This document shows positions 7,816 to 11,541 of a stretch of 11,541 nucleotides of DNA, piece after piece. The position numbers and the translations under genes are program-made. The stretch covers positions 222,302 through 233,842 of the forward strand of contig MU631368.1 of NCBI GenBank assembly GCA_026770615.1, read 5' to 3'. The notes under the pieces are model-generated. The model ran no database searches, had not been told where the DNA came from, and saw only the letters and a list, made by a program, of their open reading frames with translations. This DNA comes from Pavlovales sp. CCMP2436 (lineage: Eukaryota > Haptophyta > Pavlovophyceae > Pavlovales). Numbering within the stretch: the stretch's first letter is position 1; each line of letters begins with the position of its first letter.

Positions 7816-8832
7816 CTAGAGCCGCTTTCGACCAGCCTTGCCTTTGGCACTGGACGTTACCAAGTGGCGTTCAGGCGCAGGCACATATGTAACGTAGTGT
7901 ACGGTCGGCGGCCTGGCCTTGGCTCTGCACGCCGTCTCCTCGAAGAGCTGGCCCCCCGGTCCCGTCGAGAGGCACCGGGCGAGCATAAAAGCAGGGAAGA
8001 CCAACCACACGCAATAGACGAGTTTGCAAGTGAGCGTCGGCCGTGCGTCGAGACAGAGCTCCATCATGATCGGCGGCATCGAGGTCAGCACGTGTACTGA
8101 GTACATGAGGGAGGGGAGCCAGGCGCCCGAGCTGCAGTGGAACCAGGCGTGCGCGAGCACGAAGCAGGCGGGCACTTGGAAGATCAGCTGGGGGAGTCAG
8201 GGACAGAGAGGGGTAGGGGCAGAGGGCGCGTGAGGACGAAGCAGCAGGCGCCCTGGCAGTTGCCGGCGCGCGTGGCTGCTCAAGGGAGGAGAGACAGGGT
8301 CCGTCTCGGGGGGGGGTGGGGGGGGGGCACACGCAGAGGTCGAAGCCAAGGTCAATATGTGCAGCGGAGGGGGTCTACACGCAGAGTGAACGGCGGCAGC
8401 GCGAGATGCCTACTCGGTTAGTTCGCATGACCCTTTAACATACCCGCAAACACCCTTGGCGGGGGGTACCCTAGGCGTTGAGGGATGCCTACTCACTTCC
8501 GAGTAGATGAACGCTTTGAACCAGGGCGGGTTCTCGAGCACTTGTGTACCAGGGCTGGTTCTCTATAGATGCTTACTCACCTCAGAATAGATGAACGCTT
8601 TGAACCAGGGCGGGTTATCGAGCACGAGGAAGTCACCCTGGCCGTGCCCCCAATCCTGCACCACGGCGGTCAATCCCCACGCCTGGTAGCGCGCGTGTAG
8701 CGCGGGCGAGATCTCGGGCAGGATCGACTGGACGTCCACGAGCAGGGCGAGCACGCCGTGCGCGAGCAAGTACGCCACTACGAACGCGTCGGCCATATCG
8801 ACGAACCAGCCGGCCGTGCATGCGAGCCCCAT
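7816..8832 (-). CDS. EXPERA-domain ER membrane protein (TMEM97/sigma-2-like)
   Basis: Two exons: 8832-8581 (84 codons) and 8187-7816 (123 codons plus TAG), giving 207 residues. The 393-bp intron has donor GAG/GTGAGTAAG and acceptor CCCCCAG/CTG, phase 0. The joined sequence matches TMEM97-type EXPERA proteins, four-helix ER membrane proteins linked to sterol handling: AHGVLALLVDVQSILPE (helix 1, Asp33), GDFLVLDNPPWFKAFIYSE (Asp67, then the conserved PPWF helix start), LIFQVPACFVLAHAW (helix 2), LMYSVHVLTSMPPIM (helix 3) and LVYCVWLVFPAFMLAR (helix 4). Both Asp residues correspond to the ligand-site pair of TMEM97. The length is somewhat above the ~176 residues of the human protein; the extra is a basic tail ending KAGRKRL, where an ER-retrieval Lys motif is usual. 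The start is the only upstream ATG with good fit. Ligand and sterol roles are family knowledge, not shown here. It shares a 120-bp divergent upstream region with the gene at 8953. Confidence 0.92.
8308..8327 (+). repeat. G9-T-G10 tract inside the EXPERA intron
   Basis: Nineteen G with one T on the plus strand, so C-rich in the intron transcript. It could form a G-quadruplex or i-motif in DNA. The length may be unreliable, as with any homopolymer. Confidence 0.8.
8484..8625. repeat. Tandem duplication of exon-1 end plus splice donor
   Basis: Two 58-bp copies, 8568-8625 (at the real exon-intron junction) and 8484-8541 (inside the intron), differ at 5 positions. Both encode VL(D/E)NPPWFKAFIYSE followed by a GTGAGT donor. 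A third partial copy, accagggctggttctcta, lies at about 8547-8565. The copies are 84 bp apart, on the minus-strand gene. Confidence 0.9.
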
Positions 8833-8952
8833 CGTGCGAGACCCTTGCTTGAGCAGGGGAGTTCGAGTACTGTAGCGCCCGGCCGCTCGCCGAGCTTAAC
8901 GATCAAACTCGTAAAATTTCGACGACCGGCTCGGCTTTATACGCCTCTGCGG
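8833..8952. promoter_or_regulatory. Compact divergent promoter region (120 bp)
   Basis: Only 120 bp separate the ATG of the minus-strand EXPERA gene from the plus-strand ATG at 8953, so both promoters and 5' UTRs must share this space or extend into the genes. It contains cgtaaaatttcgacg and ggctttatacgcc, the nearest thing to a TATA-like word. No core element can be assigned firmly. Confidence 0.45.
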
Positions 8953-10861
8953 ATGCCGACCCGCTCGGCCCCGCCTGCTGAGCCGGCGCCGCCGCCGGTG
9001 GCCCGCCGCTCCACCACTGCCGCGGCGGCAGCGGCCGCGGGCGCGCCTCCGTCGGCGGCTGCGGCGCACGGCGCGGAGGGTGGCGGCCGCAAGGACCGAG
9101 CCGCGCGCGCCTCGCGCGGGCGGGATGATGTCTCACCGCGCGCGGGAGCAGGCGACCACGAGCACGAGCAAGCTGCCAGCCCGTTGCCGCTCGCGGCATG
9201 CGCGGTCAAGCCGGCTGCCAAGGAGCGCGTGCGCACGCGCCACTCCAAGGGTGCCGCTGCCAACGGCGCAGGAGGTGGCGACGGTGGCGTTGGTCGCGCA
9301 GGCGGCGCGGACGGCACTGGCATGGGTGGCAGCGGTGCGGGCGGCAGCGGTGCGGGCGGGGGAAGTGTTACCCGGTCGGTCACCACCTCCGTTTCTGGCG
9401 CGCAGCATCCCTCGGACCCGCCGTCACGCGCACGCGCCGCCTCAGCGGACGGTAGCGGAGTGGCGGGCGCGCGCGGTCGTGGTGAGCGCGCGCCCGTCGA
9501 ACGCGCGCGCGGGCGCTCGGCGGAACCGGCGGGTGTCGTGCGCGAGAAGGGGCGGAGTCACCGGGCGCGCGTGGGAGTGGCGGGGGCCACAGAGCAGGTG
9601 CGTTGCGAAAATGAATGTGCTGTGCTAGGTTATGTGCTGGTGTCCGTTCTGCGCCCCGTAGACGCAGCTTGTTGTGTGAGAGGCGGTGCGCGCAGCTTGT
9701 GCGAGAGGCGGTGCTGGCTGCCAGGTGACACTTCGATGGGACACTCTGGTGTGACTAAACACTAACTCGACACTTGCCCACCCCGAACTCTTTTGTGTGT
9801 GTGTGTGTGTGTGTGTGTTAACTGGTCAGGTGTCGACCGAGGTAGCGCCTTTGGCAATTGCGTCTGCAGTGACGGGAAGCGGCGGCGCGCGCACTGATGC
9901 TCCCACCGTCAGCGACAGGCGCGCTGGGACGTGTGGCAGCGGTAGCGGCGGCGGGGGCGGGGGTGTGGACGCGGTCCCGGTGGCTACGGGGACTCGCGGA
10001 GGTGGCTGCAGCGGCGGTGGGAGTGGGAGCCTGCCCTTGGCTGAGGGTGGAACGGCTGTGAGTGGGGGGCGCGCGGGGCGCGGGGTGGCAGAGGCTGCGG
10101 CTGTGCCGGTTGAGGTGGGGGAGGCTGCTGGGGCAGGGGTGGGGGTGCGGGCTGGTGGGGCAAGGGAGAGGGCTGTGGGGAAGGACCCCTCTCGTGCTGT
10201 GGGCTCGAAGGCAGCAGCGGCGGAAGTGGAGCCAGGTTTCACTGCCGCTGCTGGCCTTGGGCCCAAGCGGACTCTAGACACGCAAACAGGAGTTACAGCG
10301 GAGGTTGAGCCAGGACCCAAAGCCACCGCTGGCTCCAAGCGACCTCTCGTCTCCACACCGCCAGATCTTGCGGGGGAGGCTGAGCTAGGACCCAAACTCA
10401 CTGCCGCCCCTAAGCGGCCTCTGGACCCCACACCGCCGGGGGCATTAGTGGAGCCAGGACCCAAAGCTGTTGCTGGCCCGAAGCGACCGCTGGACGCCGC
10501 TTCTTTTGGGCTTGCGGGGGAGGTGGAGCCAGGACCAAAAGCTGCGTCTGGCTCGAAGCGGCCTCTCGACACTGCGCCTGTTGCGGCGGCAGACGTAATC
10601 GAGGAAAGGGAGGAACGGGAGGTAATGGAGGAAATGGAGGAAAGGGGGGAAAGGGAGGAAAGGGAGGATACGCATAGCCACATGCTGCGTATCCTCCCTT
10701 TCTGCGTAGTGGAGGGAGCTTGTGGCCATGCGGAAGAAAGGGAGGAAAGGGAGAATGCGCAGGATGTGGCTATGGTGGAGGTTGCGCACAGGGAGGGTGA
10801 TTTAGAGCAGGTATTTGACAATGTTTTATATTTTGATAGTTGTGTAGTCATATATACATAA
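8953..10861 (+). CDS. Spliced low-complexity protein with KRPL repeats
   Basis: Not recognised. Exon 1 is 8953-9597 (215 codons) and exon 2 9830-10861 (343 codons plus TAA); the intron runs CAG/GTGCGT to GGTCAG/GTG, phase 0 on both sides. Exon 1 is Ala/Gly/Arg-rich (MPTRSAPPAEPAPPP, poly-Ala, GGSGAGGSGAGGG) and predicted disordered. Exon 2 continues Gly/Ala-rich, then has five tandem ~25-residue repeats around EVEPGPKATAGSKRPLD (10223-10594), then a charged Glu/Arg segment (EEREEREVMEEMEERGE) that may be helical. PKRPL/SKRPL recalls basic nuclear-localisation sequences, so a nuclear or chromatin role is possible, by inference only. GAGCAG/GTATTT at 10811 is a good donor, so the last 16 codons may be intron and a third exon (11217-11285) may follow. 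ATG 8953 was chosen because the composition becomes coding-like there and upstream codons run into the promoter. The opposite strand is open but only as a mirror of the GC bias. Confidence 0.65.
9795..9818 (+). repeat. (GT)n tract next to the 3' splice site
   Basis: About twelve GT units end 11 nt before the acceptor GGTCAG (9824-9829). The usual polypyrimidine tract is absent; the UG run occupies its place. In animals such UG tracts bind CELF- and TDP-43-type proteins and modulate exon inclusion; whether this holds here is unknown. Confidence 0.8.
10223..10594 (+). repeat. Five tandem ~75-bp coding repeats (KRPL/KRTL repeat)
   Basis: Units of about 69-78 bp begin GAGgTgGAGCCAGGACCCAAA or variants and end in codons for KRPLD or KRTLD. 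All lengths are multiples of three, so copy number can change without breaking the frame. The first unit (KRTLD) is the most divergent, and unit 3 has ELGPK for EPGPK. Confidence 0.85.
10658..10772 (+). repeat. Three-armed inverted repeat inside exon 2
   Basis: gaaagggaggatacgca (10658-10674) pairs perfectly over 17 bp with 10686-10702, loop tagccacatgc. The segment 10675-10702 also pairs over 25 of 28 positions with 10745-10772. The two foldings use the same middle arm and so exclude each other. Confidence 0.85.
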
Positions 10862-11030
10862 ATATATGTACGTACATAAATAAATAGATGTATCTATGTA
10901 TCTACATATCTATATATCGATCTATCAAATATATCTATCTATCTATCTATCCATCTATCTATATTTATATCTTTATCTATATATATATATAAATATAAAA
11001 ATAAATCTAAATAGATCTATTTATTCATGT
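10855..11030. repeat. AT-rich TATC/TATG microsatellite region
   Basis: Imperfect tetranucleotide repeats (tatc, atgt, tata) with a cleaner (TATC)n core around 10930-10975, then (TA)n near 10978-10992. Non-coding; either 3' flank or intron of the plus-strand gene. Confidence 0.8.
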
Positions 11031-11109
11031 TATCTCTTGATAAAATATTTAGAATAGAACGATGTGGCTAGTCTGGATGATGTGCCGTCCAGGGCCGATA
11101 CTTTAAAGC

Positions 11110-11190
11110 GTGTGTTTGTGTGTGTGTGTGTGTGTATGTGTGTGTGTGTGTGTGTGTGTATGTGTGTTTTATCATCATCATCATCATCAT
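11110..11190. repeat. (TG)n and (ATC)n microsatellites
   Basis: Interrupted (TG)n from 11110 to 11166, then (ATC/TCA)n at 11171-11190. The pyrimidine-rich sequence that follows (ttcttccgcttcttatcattctc, split by composition) leads into a TAG acceptor at 11214-11216. Confidence 0.85.
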
Positions 11191-11216
11191 TCTTCCGCTT
11201 CTTATCATTCTCGTAG

Positions 11217-11285
11217 GGAAATTTTCCGGCAGCATTGGTATTGGAAGAAGTGGATGTGCTCACGGTCGCTGCGGAGTTAGCCGAG
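11217..11285 (+). CDS. Candidate third exon of the plus-strand gene
   Basis: A 69-nt (23-codon) stretch bounded by an acceptor (pyrimidine-rich tract ending TCGTAG) and a donor (GAG/GTATAG). Read in phase 0 it gives GNFPAALVLEEVDVLTVAAE then LAE, a sensible amphipathic segment, and phase 0 fits the donor at 10811. The surroundings are AT-rich, so the GC-rich island stands out. Later exons would lie past 11286 or beyond the window. No domain is recognised, and an antisense frame is also open here. Confidence 0.38.
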
Positions 11286-11449
11286 GTATAGCATAATTTA
11301 AATACGAACAATAAGAAAAGAAAAAGAAAAACGACGAGACACCAATACCAACAAAAATAGCAATCATAATTCCTATAAATGTTATAATGATAGGGTGTGC
11401 CCAACGTTGCTGCGTTGTCAGCTGATGGTCTTCTAAAGTCCGATGAAGC

Positions 11450-11450
<1 letters not shown>

Positions 11451-11482
<32 letters not shown>

Positions 11483-11510
11483 ACAAAAAATTAGAATGAG
11501 GTCGAGCTTG

Positions 11511-11541
<31 letters not shown>
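11451..11541. repeat. Two long C tracts at the window end
   Basis: C31 at 11451-11481 and at least C30 at 11512-11541, separated by 30 nt of mixed sequence (11482-11511). This is not a telomere-type repeat. A contig-end or sequencing artefact is likely. Confidence 0.85.

Noticed and set aside
7753..8421. Plus-strand frames opposite the EXPERA gene
   Set aside because: The minus strand gives clear family motifs and splice signals; the plus frames have none.
9826..10851. Long minus-strand frame opposite the KRPL-repeat exon
   Set aside because: Mirror of the GC-biased sense codons; sense strand has matched splice sites, phase and in-frame repeats.
11030..11404. Minus-strand frame with poly-Asp, alternating Thr-His and a hydrophobic stretch
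   Set aside because: It is made largely of microsatellite (ATC, TG) and AT-rich sequence read in frame, and it starts in a region with no coding composition.
11451..11541. Telomere
   Set aside because: Pure C tracts lack the mixed T/A/G repeat unit of known telomeres.

Overview
The window looks like nuclear DNA of a microbial eukaryote, probably an alga or other protist; I cannot name the lineage. Gene-like blocks are very GC-rich (Ala/Arg/Pro/Gly-rich proteins, SPPP repeats) and lie in AT-rich, microsatellite-rich DNA. Clear GT-AG introns, a secretory signal peptide, C2H2 zinc fingers and an EXPERA-family membrane protein all point to a eukaryote. I see no operons, ribosome binding sites, CRISPR arrays, rRNAs or tRNAs.

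Layout. (1) 47-1201, minus strand: an unrecognised acidic, Cys-containing protein (47-930) whose frame breaks at a C4 run, with a possible upstream exon (998-1201). (2) 1239-4278, minus strand: an O-fucosyltransferase-like (PF10250-type) gene in two blocks. The N-terminal half (signal peptide, the first conserved strand and the FWDL region) is at 3487-4278 and the C-terminal half (HxR-like motif, GTRxSSFS motif) at 1239-2372. Between them is a decayed same-strand C2H2 zinc-finger locus (2403-3302) with two in-frame TAG codons. (3) 4279-7815: no convincing gene, but a cluster of small inverted-repeat elements: two copies of one TA-flanked MITE family (4509-4673, 6706-6871), a 418-bp terminal-inverted-repeat element containing a long foldback hairpin (4675-5092), a TA-flanked 225-bp element (5221-5445) and a 27-bp near-palindrome. 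(4) 7816-8832, minus strand: a two-exon EXPERA/TMEM97-like ER membrane protein, the most secure gene here. Its intron carries a second copy of the 3' end of exon 1, including a splice donor. (5) 8953-10861, plus strand, divergent from gene 4 across only 120 bp: a spliced, low-complexity, probably disordered protein with five tandem ~25-residue repeats containing KRPL/KRTL and a Glu/Arg-rich tail. A further exon may lie at 11217-11285. (6) 10855-11541: microsatellites and two C tracts of 30 or more bases that look like a contig end.

The genes share no obvious pathway. The O-fucosyltransferase-like protein would act in the secretory pathway and the EXPERA protein in the ER membrane; the zinc-finger and KRPL-repeat proteins would, by inference, be nuclear. 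The most interesting points are the very short GT-AG segments (28, 29 and 36 nt) at the frame breaks of the fucosyltransferase-like gene, the synonymous-only drift between the two EXPERA exon ends, and the MITE cluster.
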